Source: Larus michahellis
Taxonomy: Eukaryota; Chordata; Aves; Charadriiformes; Laridae
DNA length: 64,000 nucleotides
Direction: 5' to 3'
Assembly (NCBI RefSeq): GCF_964199755.1
Contig: NC_133897.1
Span: 119,866,552-119,930,551 of the forward strand
The notes under the pieces: model-generated
Databases searched by the model: none
Told to the model about the DNA's origin: nothing
The model's input: only the letters and a program-made list of their open reading frames with translations
Position numbers and translations under genes: made by a program
Part shown: positions 1 to 9,300 of the stretch, one piece after another
Layout: every line of letters begins with the position of its first letter
Numbering within the stretch: position 1 is the stretch's first letter

Positions 1-525
1 TAAAGCAATTGTTGGATCAAGATGAACATTTAATGTACCTTTCCCTAGCTCTGGAGGAGGCTCCTACAAACCCAGCGTTGAAAAGACATCTTGTGGCTAA
101 AACAAAAGATGGGAGCAACCATGATAGAAAAGCATAAAATTAACATCCTTGCTCAGATTCTTAGACTTGAAAGTTTGTCGTCAGTGCAAATTGAAGACAT
201 CCCATTTAGTGCCTTTGTTTAACCTTTTCCGTACCTTGCTTGATACTATCAATGCTATAAAAAAAGAGCATACATGTGTGCTAAGGAACCCACTCGTCCC
301 ATCACCATTTATTCACCAGAGTATTGCACAAGTCTACAAGGGCAACAGAATCTGTCCCCTGGAAGAATTATTACAAAGATGCCCACTAAACCACAAACTT
401 ATGACCTTCGTGTTTTCAAGGAGTCAGTAATATTTGTCAACAGCGGAATTTAGCATCCAGTTACTTGATGAGATGTAGTCAGTAAAAAGGCCTGGAAAGT
501 CTTTGTTTATAATTAAGCAGTAACG

Positions 526-652
526 ATTGAGGGCCAGGGCATTTCCTGGGGATTAATGACCGGCTGGGAGAGTCGATGGCTTGAGGCAGTGCCTTGGGCC
601 ATTAACCCTGGCCAGTCATTAATTTCCCCAGGAAATGCCCTGGACCTCGATT
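526..652. repeat. Long imperfect palindrome in KCTD1 intron 1 (MITE or miRNA-like hairpin)
   Basis: The arms 534-564 and 611-643 are reverse complements apart from one base and a 2-nt bulge. They share an 18-bp identical core (CCAGGGCATTTCCTGGGG) followed by ATTAATGAC(C/T)GGC. The interior keeps pairing (ATGGC 576-580 with GCCAT 598-602; AGGC 584-587 with GCCT 591-594), so the whole unit is symmetric about position 588-589. In the KCTD1-sense (minus) RNA the one arm mismatch becomes a G-U pair. It may be a palindromic MITE, an ancient conserved hairpin element or a miRNA-like precursor. I recognise no named family. Confidence 0.8.
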
Positions 653-2319
653 AGCGTAGCTATTATAAAAGGTAGCTAGGGAGAAAGAGTTTAGCATTAA
701 CATTCTCCAAGAAAATCTATTCCACAGACAATATTTTTTCATTTTGTCACATCCCAGAAGTAGTACATAAGTTAAAACTGACACAAGAAGAATCAGTGAC
801 TAAAAAGAAAAAAAAAGAACACACTTTTCCTTCTCCTAAAGACTTACATTAACAAGTTTTGTAGCAGAGGCAAGATGCAGCTACAAAAGTGGCTGGGCAG
901 CTTGTTTAGCTCATTAAATTGTGAATGGAGATGAACATTTCTATATAATTACTGAAAAAAAAAAAAACCACCACGCTGTCTAGTATCCTTGCCAATTGCT
1001 CATTTTCTTTCTTGATACGCTTAAGAAAACAGCACATGCCTGTGTACTCTATCAGCTATTTTAGATATTTCTCCCCGTAGCCTGCCACTAATGAGAATTA
1101 CAGTTCCGAGTGCTTCATGTAGGAAGCGCAGCTCCACGACAAACGGTATAAAGCAGCTGGATTTCTCCTCACCTAAGCTTTATACAAGTGTGAAGAGATC
1201 TGTGGGCCGGGGTAGAGATGCAGCTCTCCAGCCTGATGACTGAAGGTACCAAGACACCTCATTTAACAGGTAAAAGCACACATACTCCATTACTGCTCAC
1301 TGGATCACAACTGCTCTGCCCGGTTCCCTCTAGCCTTACTCATGTGCGCTGCTGCTGCTCTAGAAAAAGCTGAACTAAGCCTGAAGTTTCAAAATTACTT
1401 TCAAGGTCATTAAAAGCAAAGGAGAGAGGAGTCTAGGGTTAAATACAGCAAAGAGCATTAGCTTATACCTGAAATAATGAGCTAGAACTAAAACATTATC
1501 TGCACATAATCAAGCCTCCAAGCCATTCGGAGACACCAGATACACACAGCAGGAGATCAAACTACAGTACTCCACTGAAGTGGTCAGGAAAAAAAACCCC
1601 AACCCCGCTAGAAAGGAGAGGTCACAGGTATTTTAAAGAACACAGATGCTTATGCAGGCATTCACTGGAAGCCCCCCTCTCCCTCCCTCCCCGTTTAGCC
1701 TTCAGGCTGGTTGATTAGCTGGCAAACTCTTTGAAAGGGTCAGTCTGTCCAGAACTGGTATTTCCACTTGGGGAACAGCTCAGGCATGTCATATATACCT
1801 GTGCTCGCCCAGCGCCGCGCTCCCCGGCCGAGCGCTGCCAGCCCTGTTATTACTTGACACAAGAATGTCAGAGGGCTTTTGTAATCGTGTAGGGCAGCCA
1901 GCAGTAAAGTTCTTGCCTGAAACACAGCATTTTACAGGGCACAACGTAACCGCGCACGCTTTATAGATTTAGTTAGAAGGATTTCCAAACTTCAAGCCAA
2001 TTGCAGAGGTGCGGCGAGTCGGTAATTGAAGTCATTTAGTTCCAGCGCTCAAACACCCGAAAGGAAAGTAGTTTTGGAGGGGACGGGGACACCACGGGCC
2101 GGCTCATGGCAGAGGGGGGACACAAGGCACAGCATCAAGGCACAGCTCAACAGCGCTTTTAACAAGACCGCTTTACCTCAGCAAAACACGCCTAACGAAC
2201 TTGGGCTCGTTCCATGGTTAAGCTGTACCTAAACCAGTTTTAATTGTACTCTTAACTGTATATTTCGCCACTATGGTAACTAACGCAACTAAAGCCAATT
2301 TGCCTTATAAAAAAAAAGC

Positions 2320-2345
2320 GGGGGGGGGCGGGGGGGGGGGGGGGG
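2320..2345 (+). repeat. G homopolymer tract (one C interruption)
   Basis: A run of about 25 G with one C, directly after an A8 run. It could form a G-quadruplex on the plus strand and is a likely site of length error or polymorphism. Confidence 0.9.
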
Positions 2346-3037
2346 AGAAGAGGATCACTGCCAGGGAACAGAGCTATTTTAAATAAACAAATACAAGATG
2401 AATGCAATTGCCGTATTAACCCTCTTGTTAACTTCTGAAGTTTAAAATTACACCCTCATTACTAGTGTGTAATTGAGTATTCTCCCGGCTGTTTCCTGCA
2501 TTTGAGGTTATTCAAATAGTTCATTAGCACATCAAGAACACCACACACACTAATGATACCTGACGCCCTTATCTACTATTTTGGCCCGACTTCCATAACT
2601 CGCATCTCCCACAAAATGAGAAAGTAAAAAAAGGGGGAAAAGAATGAAAAAAGGAGGGAAAGAGGGAGCCCACGGGGCTGAGCCATTGGTGCTGCCACCA
2701 AGGGGGAGCGTGGCAGCACCCGGGCACCTCTCAAGTCTGACCCATAGGCACACAGCGAGCGGCCACCAGACCAGTGGCAGGGGGGCGGGCAAGGGAACTG
2801 GGAGGCAAAGAAGTTGGTAACTTGCGTCCCGGCTCACTGAGGGCCTGAACAGTGAGAGTCCTCCCAGGAGCCACCCCAGGGCTGGCAGTGTGCATCGGTG
2901 CCCGGCCTTGCGGGAGACAGAGAAGAAGAGAGGGGTGCAGTGGGGGCTACGTGGGAAGGGCGGGATGCGGGGTTGCCACCTTTTTTTTTTTTTCCTCCTC
3001 TCTTTTCCCTTTTCTCCTTTCTTTTTTTTCCTTTTTC

Positions 3038-3047
3038 CAGTTACCTG
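3038..3047 (-). promoter_or_regulatory. Splice donor of KCTD1 coding exon 1
   Basis: On the minus strand the junction reads CACAG|GTAACTGG. The exon's last codon is CAG (Gln627), giving a phase-0 intron. This fixes the end of the coding exon despite the longer open frame. The following purine-rich intronic sequence supports donor use. Confidence 0.88.
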
Positions 3048-4925
3048 TGTGGGGGAAACAATAGCAGGTGAAACTACTGTGGGTGAGGTGGTGCTTCTGT
3101 GCCCATTGGCTTCGGGGAGGAGGTGAGGCAGGGGGTCGTGTTTCACTGAGACCACCACCACGGCAGGCGCGGCGGCGTCCAGGGGCTCAGCGGGGCGGCG
3201 GCAAAGTCTTTTTGGGGATGCGGAGGGCCCACAGGCATCGCCGCCAGCCGCGGCCCCTGCCGGAAACACCGCCTCGTAGAGTGCCCGCTTGGCTGGGGCC
3301 ACCGCGGCCGCTTCCGCCTTCACCGGCGCGGCATCACTGTCTTTGGGCAGCACGTAGGGGTTGGCGGCAGGCGGCCGGGGCCGCGGTCCACCATTGAGGG
3401 CAGCAGGGGTGTAGCAGCCCCCGCCAGCGGGGTGGTGGAGGAGGTGGTGGTGGTGGTGGGGAGGGGGGTGGTGGTGCGGCGGCTGTGGTCCCCCCAGCTT
3501 GGTGCCGATGCCGGCGATGCTGTTGAGGGTGGCAATGGAGACGGCGCCAATGCAGTGGTTGGTGTAGGTCTTGGAGAGCTTGGCCGCCTTGGAGAGCATC
3601 TGCATGCGGGTGCCCAGGAGGTTCTTGCCGATGGCCTTGTTCTCGTACCAGGTGATGTCACCCTCGCTACAGTGGTCCCGCGGGCGCTGGAAGAAGGCCT
3701 TGCAGAGGGGGTTGCGCTTGGAGAGGTACTTGACGAAGCTAGCGTAGGGGCAGAATTCAGTGCCAGTCTCATACATGCGGGGCAGGTTCTCCTCATCGCT
3801 GCTCTCTGCCCGCTTCTTGCTCCAGGAGGATGAGCGTGACTTGTGGTAGGGCCCCAACGCCTTGAAGTAGACAAACTTGCGTCCGTCCTCATCCACAGCC
3901 AGCCCAAAGGAGTCCTCCTCTAGCTCACGCTGGTTCTCCCGGCCCCGGGTGCAGAAGTACATGCAGGTCTCAAACCAGACCTTGTTGAGGAGCCCGAAGG
4001 GGCTCTGGGTGCTGAAGACACTGCAGGTGTAGAGCTTGCGGAGGTCGGCGCGGGTGATGGCCTGCTTCTGCACCACCGGCCCGGCACCTTGCTCCTCCAG
4101 CTTGCGGATGACGGCGGCCAGGGTGAGGTTGGCGGCGCGGAGCTCGGGGTCCTTGGTGAGGTCGAGGGTGCGGCAGTAGGGCGGCTCGTTGAGGTAGCGG
4201 TTGAGGGAGCTGCGGATGCTGATGAGGGAGGACTTGGAGTAGAGCTGCCCGCTCTTGGAGCGCGCCTCGGCGTAGAAGGAGCGCAGGACCCGGCAGAGCG
4301 CTCCCTTGTCCATCGTCTCGAAGTCGGGGCTCTGCGCCTTCTCGCTCAGGTACTCGCGGAAGATGCGCACGGCGTAGCGGGTGGCCAGACGCGTGTTCTC
4401 GCTCAGCCGCGCCCGCTCCGGCCGCTGCAGCAGCAGGGCCGCCTCCAGCTCCGCGTCCTCCGCCGCCCCCCCGGGGCCACCGCCGCCGCCGCCCCCCGGG
4501 GCGGCCGCCGCGGCGCCCCCCGGGGCCGCCCCGACGCCGCTGCCGCCGCCGCTGCCGCCGCCCGGCGTACGGCCCGGGGCGGGCGGCAGCGGCTCCGTCT
4601 CCTCCTCGCCGTCCCACTCCAGACCCATCTCCTCTTCCTCCTCCTCCTCCTCCTCGTCCAGCAGCAGCCCCCCATCGGCTCCGTCCTCCTCCTCCTCGTC
4701 CCCCGTTATCTGCACCTCCTGGATCTCATCCTCCTCCTCGCCCTCCTCCTCCTCGCCGGCGCTGCAGTAGCGGTGCGGGCGGGGGGCGACGCCGCGGCCG
4801 CGGCCGGGCGGCCGGTCCCCGGCATTGTTCCCGCCGCCGCCGCCTCCTCCTCCTCCTCCTCCGCCTCCCCCTCCGCCGCCGCCGCCGCTCCACTCTCCGC
4901 CGCCGCTGCCAGGCATTCTCGCCAT
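3045..4925 (-). CDS. KCTD1: KCTD1 long isoform, first coding exon (partial gene; Crypton-derived DUF3504 domain)
   Basis: KCTD1 is a nuclear BTB-domain protein known to repress AP-2 transcription factors; this exon encodes only the long-form N-terminal extension. Its 627 codons (1881 nt) end exactly on a codon boundary at ACACAG|GTAACT. Residues, in order: MARMPGSGGG start; 19-Gly tract 14-32; acidic stretch about 58-110; Gly/Ala/Pro linker 113-155; conserved globular domain about 176-475 of the ZMYM/QRICH1/KIAA1958 (DUF3504) type; His/Pro-rich 482-498; Ala/Pro-rich tail with a basic PKRLCRRP motif near 571-578 and sumoylation-like VKAE (535-538) and VKHD (594-597). In the domain, RGREN (327-331) resembles the first recombinase Arg box, but the HxxR-type site reads TNHCIG, with Gly460 where Arg is expected. 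From memory, human long KCTD1 is about 865 aa, so the missing ~240-residue C-terminus (BTB) fits exons beyond the left edge. The start at 4925 is the first ATG in frame. Identification is from recall of the family, not a search. Confidence 0.93.
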
Positions 4926-4930
4926 ATTGC
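4918..4930 (-). promoter_or_regulatory. YY1-like ATGGCG motif overlapping the KCTD1 start codon
   Basis: The minus strand reads CAATATGGCGAG across the initiation codon. YY1 motifs of the AANATGGCG form commonly sit just downstream of TATA-less promoters and can overlap an ATG. This is inference from a motif match only. Confidence 0.35.
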
Positions 4931-4956
4931 CGTCTCCCTGCCAGTCCTCGGGCAGG

Positions 4957-4966
4957 GCGCATGCGC
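4957..4966. promoter_or_regulatory. NRF1-type site
   Basis: The perfect palindrome GCGCATGCGC lies 32 bp upstream of the KCTD1 start codon. It matches the known NRF1 consensus, typical of CpG-island promoters close to the transcription start. Confidence 0.6.
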
Positions 4967-4969
4967 TAT

Positions 4970-4974
4970 ATTGG
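4970..4974 (-). promoter_or_regulatory. CCAAT box (minus strand)
   Basis: ATTGG on plus reads CCAAT on the KCTD1 strand, immediately upstream of the NRF1-like palindrome. It suggests an NF-Y-type element in a compact promoter. If used from here, the 5' UTR of this transcript would be very short; initiation may instead be farther upstream. Confidence 0.4.
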
Positions 4975-5141
4975 ACCGCAGCGCTGGAGCGCTTTTGTGT
5001 TTTAATGACCTTCAGCTACCGGGAGGCAAAGCCGGGCTCTTAAAGGGCCCGCGCTCCCAGTGGCGGCGACGGGGAAGGGGCGGGAGGGGTTTGGGATGGA
5101 TGGGGAGGAGGCTAAAGGGGTACCGCGGGGAAGGGAGCGGT

Positions 5142-5166
5142 ACTTACCGCGCCCGCCGCTCACCTC
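5142..5166 (-). promoter_or_regulatory. Two nested splice donors upstream of KCTD1 exon 1 (candidate alternative 5' exon)
   Basis: On the minus strand GAG|GTGAGC (GT at 5163-5162) and, 16 nt downstream, GCG|GTAAGT (GT at 5147-5146) are both strong donor matches inside the CpG island, about 220 bp upstream of the long-form ATG. They could end a non-coding first exon spliced past the long coding exon to make the short, BTB-only KCTD1. No transcript evidence is available here. Confidence 0.4.
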
Positions 5167-5193
5167 GGGTCCGTCCCGTCGAGCAACGGAGAT

Positions 5194-5271
5194 GGGCGCC
5201 GGGGATGGGGGGGAACCGCCGGGCCGGGGCGTCCGCCCCGGCCCGGCGGTTCCCCCCCACCCCCGGCGCCC
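5194..5271. repeat. Near-perfect 38-bp-arm inverted repeat in the KCTD1 promoter
   Basis: The arms 5194-5231 and 5234-5271 pair with one mismatch (5205/5260) around a 2-nt loop (TC). They are almost wholly G/C. It is either a real cruciform-forming promoter element or an artefact of reading or assembling a hairpin, given the A22 homopolymer 20 bp away. Confidence 0.85.
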
Positions 5272-5291
5272 GTCCCGCCTCCCCATCCCCG

Positions 5292-5313
5292 AAAAAAAAA
5301 AAAAAAAAAAAAA
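5292..5313 (+). repeat. A22 homopolymer
   Basis: An uninterrupted A run just beyond the GC hairpin. No target-site duplication or retroposed sequence is visible beside it. Confidence 0.9.
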
Positions 5314-5415
5314 GAGCACTCTATGCGTGGAAAGCGGCTCTTTCTGTAGGGACGGACCGCCACCAAGCAGCTGGGACGGAGGTCGGGACGCCTCGCACCT
5401 CCTCATTTCACAGTA

Positions 5416-5540
5416 ACTTAAAAAACAAACATAGCGGAAAAAAAAAAAACAAAACACAACACCCCAAAAAAGCCACCCACACAAAACCCACCAACCCCAA
5501 ACGGAAAACAAAAACCACCCCCAAAAAAACTCATCCAGCA
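5416..5540. repeat. A/C-rich low-complexity tract
   Basis: About 125 bp of plus strand almost without T and poor in G, made of A and C runs. It lies between GC-rich blocks, so it separates the exon-1 CpG island from the next one. Confidence 0.75.
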
Positions 5541-6345
5541 AACACGGCTCTGCCCTCGACGGGATGCTGGTGGCCGGGCGGATGCGGTCCCCGCCTGCGG
5601 GACCGCCGCGGCATCGCCCGCCGCCGGCCTCGCACCTTGAGCCGGGCGCCTGGATTTCGGTCGAGGAGCTCGGGAGGAGGCGGACGCTCGGGGCTTTGCA
5701 TCCGTGCGGCTCGGAGTCCGCCCGGGAACAGCCAGTCGGTAGCCGCGGCGCTCGCTCGACTTGCGGGAGCCCGCGGCGAGGCTGGTTGCGGAGAGGGAGA
5801 AATAAAGACTCGGGGGCTGACGGTCGCCCCGGGCCGCCCTCTAGCTTGCTGGGGCTGCAGACTTTAGGGCAGCCGGATGGCCATCAGCCCCCCTCCCCCG
5901 CCCCCCCACTCCCGGTGCCACACAGGGAGCCCGGCTCCTTCCTCAGCTGTCCCCTTCGGCGACGGGGCAAAAACAGAGGGGACTCCTGCAGCCCACGCAG
6001 GGGAGGGTACGGAGCCGCCGGACCCCGCTCTGCGGGGGCTTTCGCTGAGGGGAGCCCCCGAGCAGCCCAGGGCGGGCGGGAAGCGGAATCTCAGCCCTTC
6101 CCTGCGCGGCTCCTCGTCCCCCCCCCTCCCGCGCCGCCTCGCCGGGGAGCTCCTGCCCGCCGTCCGGCTCTTCCCCGGGGAAGCCGTACCCAGCGGCGCC
6201 GCAGCCGCACACTCCTTACCCTTCCTTCCCCGGGAAGGGTCCTTTACCGGGCTGGGCTCGGGCAGGAGGGCACAAGCCTCAGGGGAGGGGGCCTGTCCCA
6301 CGCGGGACGGGACAAGAGGGGGCGAGGTAACCAGTCCCCCCACAC
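5541..6345. promoter_or_regulatory. Upstream CpG-island segment
   Basis: GC-rich, CpG-dense DNA upstream of the KCTD1 exon. Open frames here are proline/arginine/glycine-rich in several frames and look compositional. No recognisable exon was found. Confidence 0.65.
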
Positions 6346-9300
6346 CGGGAGCACCGACACTACATAAACCAAACTACCCCAAAAACCTCCCCATACCGCC
6401 TGACCAGGCGATTTCTTTTATTCGGTAGGTTGAAATAAATATTCATTACGACCACTGGCTACACCTGAAATTATAGCCTTAATTGCAGAGCTGCTGGCCT
6501 GAGTTACCACGTTTGCAGCTTACTCATCCGTAGGCAATTGCTCAGCGCCGGGCCCCAGCCGTGGTGGTTATCTGAGGGGGGGCTCGGTGCCGGGCAGTGC
6601 CGAGCCCCGCGGCCGCCCCCCCTTTCCGCCCCCGGGGCGGAGACCGGCGGCCACGGACCACGGCCACGGTTCGGGGCAGCCCCAGCCCTCGCCGCCCGGG
6701 CAAAACGTGGGATCCCAAAGAAGGGATGCGCAAATTGTTGAGCAAATTAGGCCAACTCGAAACAAATAAGGGCTCCGGGAAGAGAGCGTGCCACTCCCAG
6801 AAAATAATTGAAAAGAAACCCAGCACTGTTATATTCATGTAAGCCTGGAGTAATTACACGGAGGTCAAAGTTGTTGCATGCACTAAAGAAGTTGTACTAG
6901 CTCTCTAGTTTGAGAGCAGATTATGTTCCCTCTTAGGTTGACGGCATATATATTCTAGAGAATTTTTCCTATGCACATGAAGAGGATATAAATAACTTCC
7001 CCCCCCCCCAACATATGCTATCTGCAACCCTGACATATGCTATCTGAAGCAAAGTCTCAAAGACCTTCCAATGATGGACCAGATGCTGAAATCATGTTGT
7101 GGTTAAAACCTAAATGCCTTAGACAAGCTTCTTTCAGGAGCATTGATAACCCACCCTAGAAGACAGAGAACTGCAGGGATTGTGGCATATATCTTTTTTA
7201 TAGGGATCTTTTTTTTTTCCTTTATTGTTCCCATAAATGCTAAAATTGACATGGTTGACATTGATCTTTGAACTTGATTATGTCTTAAGATCACAGAAAA
7301 AATGAAGACACTTTCCTTTTTTTTTTTTAGAAGAGCTTTTCAGAGCCCCACGAGTGAAAAAGGTAATTGAACATTTGGGTTTTTTAACTTTAAAAAAGAC
7401 GAACACCAGGTTGACAGCTTCTGTACTTGGATGTTCATTTAATCACCATTTTCTGATTACAGGAGGTGAACTATGTTGACAGACTTGGAGATGAATATGG
7501 AGCCCAGTATACTAATAGTAAGTATAAAGGACATGAAGAACTTGCAGTGAGGTTGGAGGGGAAAAATATATATGGAGCATCCATATTACACACATCAATT
7601 GGAAGCACCTCAGCAACCAGGAGGAATTCAGAGAGTAGCAAGTGAGGTGTTTAGGGTGCTGCAGGCACCCATAATTGGGAAGACACGTGTGCATAAGGTA
7701 TATACCTGTCTAACCTATATGTATATATGTGTGTGCATACATATGTAAGTTAATCACATATATATGTTAACTTACCTATCTGTCTACATTCCTGAAGATA
7801 AGATTTAGCCTAGTCAGTTGTATTCCAGAAGTTTAAATCCTATTGTTTGAGCTCTCAAGTTAGACAAGGTAATCGAACTACATTCCATAACTGTCCAAGT
7901 TGCACAAGGTTGTCTGATGGAAGTTGGCATAATAACATTAAACTTACATCTACTCCACCCTCCACGTCACTAATCATAGTTTTATCCTGCTGAGAGCTCT
8001 GCACAGGCATAGACAACGTTCTCCCCTAGGACTCAAGGTTTGAGACTGATTCTAATATAGGTCCTGTCCACACTTGGAGAAAACCTTTTATTACCGCTGT
8101 CGGTAAAGAAGATGTAATACCCACAGAACGCTAATAATGCACCTGCCCCACTAAGGTTGCAACCCTGGACTAGATTACTCTTCCTTTTGTATACTTGGAG
8201 ATCAGTTCATATCCCACAGAATTATCATGCCAGGTTAAAAACCAAAACCAAAGAAACTTCTCCATGAGTCAGTTGGTTTACAACAAAGGCAATGCCTGTA
8301 ACCACGTTACCAAATAGTTTCAGGCCTTTCCTCACTTCTCTTTTAAGTTACTCTTTCCCCTGGCTCCTGGTTTCACTCCTGGCAAGGACAGAGCTTGCTG
8401 GAGCCACACTCTTTGACAATCCGACTATTGTGCTAAAGCTCTCCACAGCCTTATTCTCCTTCAGACTAACACAGGCTACTTCTCCTATAGCCTCCGTAAG
8501 CGGCTGTTTCACTTGCAGCCACCTAAACCTTCCTGGTAGGTGTTTCATCAGGAAGCTTCACTAGGAACTAAACTGGAATATCCCCCAAAAGCCAAGAAGC
8601 AAAGAAAATCCATTGGGCTCGATTGCTCCCCAGGATCCAGTCTGGGCATCTAGAAAAGGTTTTAACAAATATGCTTAAAACAAGCTTGTTAATTAACCCT
8701 AAGGCTGACCACACAGTATCTTTTTAAGAAAATAGCTTTTTCTCCATGTACACTTCTACTGTTAGTTTAAATGCAATAAACATGTTCTTAAAATGTGTTA
8801 ATATGTTTTCTAAACACAAGATATTTTTGCTGTAGAGGCAGGCTATGCGGAAATCAGTATGAGAAATCCATATTGACACTACAGAACTAGAAGGCAAATA
8901 ACACTTGGGACTCTTGGAAAATTCACTTAGGGAAAAAGCATGTCCTAGAAATCCTTCTCCCACCCAGAAACATGTGGTTCTGAGATAAGCTTTTTTAGCA
9001 TCTCAGAACTGTCACTTCAAAATGCTAATTCCATTTTTATTTTACTCTTTTACTTGCGTATATGATATTTCTAGATGTTTCATTACTTCTTGATACTAGG
9101 AACAGCTGATGCTGACATATAATGTGCTATAATAGATTTTAAATCTCTTTTGTTTTAAATTTTACTTTTTTAGATTAGCGTCTCCTGTCTGCGTGGCAAT
9201 GAAACGGCTTTATATAACTCAACAAAGGAGATATTGATTTAGGAAAGTAATGATGTATCCATCAGCACTAAGTTGCAGCTGTTCTTAACGAGTTTTAAAA

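Larger units (their letters stand above)
1..3044 (-). other. KCTD1: KCTD1 intron 1 (5' portion, continues off the left edge)
   Basis: The intron starts with GTAACT at 3044 and a purine-rich stretch (GGAAAAAGG, GGGAAAAG) that could act as an intronic splicing enhancer. No second KCTD1 exon is recognisable to the left. The intron holds a long palindrome (526-652), a G tract (2320-2345) and otherwise unique-looking AT-rich sequence. Readthrough stays open for 164 codons past the donor, to a stop near 2550, but this part is low complexity and looks intronic. Confidence 0.85.
3040..5270. promoter_or_regulatory. CpG island over KCTD1 long-form exon 1 and its promoter
   Basis: The stretch is GC-rich with many undepleted CpG dinucleotides, covering the coding exon and about 350 bp upstream. 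This explains the many overlapping open frames in all six frames here, which are compositional shadows. Confidence 0.85.

Noticed and set aside
3320..4617. Alternative-frame minus-strand open frames in the KCTD1 exon (3320-3907, 3970-4617)
   Set aside because: Ser/Thr/Pro- and Arg-rich translations typical of GC-rich codon shadows; the 3045-4925 frame carries the conserved domain.
4089..5867. 592-codon plus-strand open frame antisense to KCTD1
   Set aside because: It is the shadow of the GC-rich exon and promoter: leucine/alanine/arginine-biased, no domain, and it crosses the hairpin and homopolymers.
6312..6327. Possible CTCF site (AGGGGGCG core)
   Set aside because: The core matches, but the upstream half of the consensus does not.
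5564..6428. Overlapping Pro/Arg-rich open frames upstream of KCTD1
   Set aside because: Present on both strands and in several frames in CpG-island DNA; no recognisable domain.
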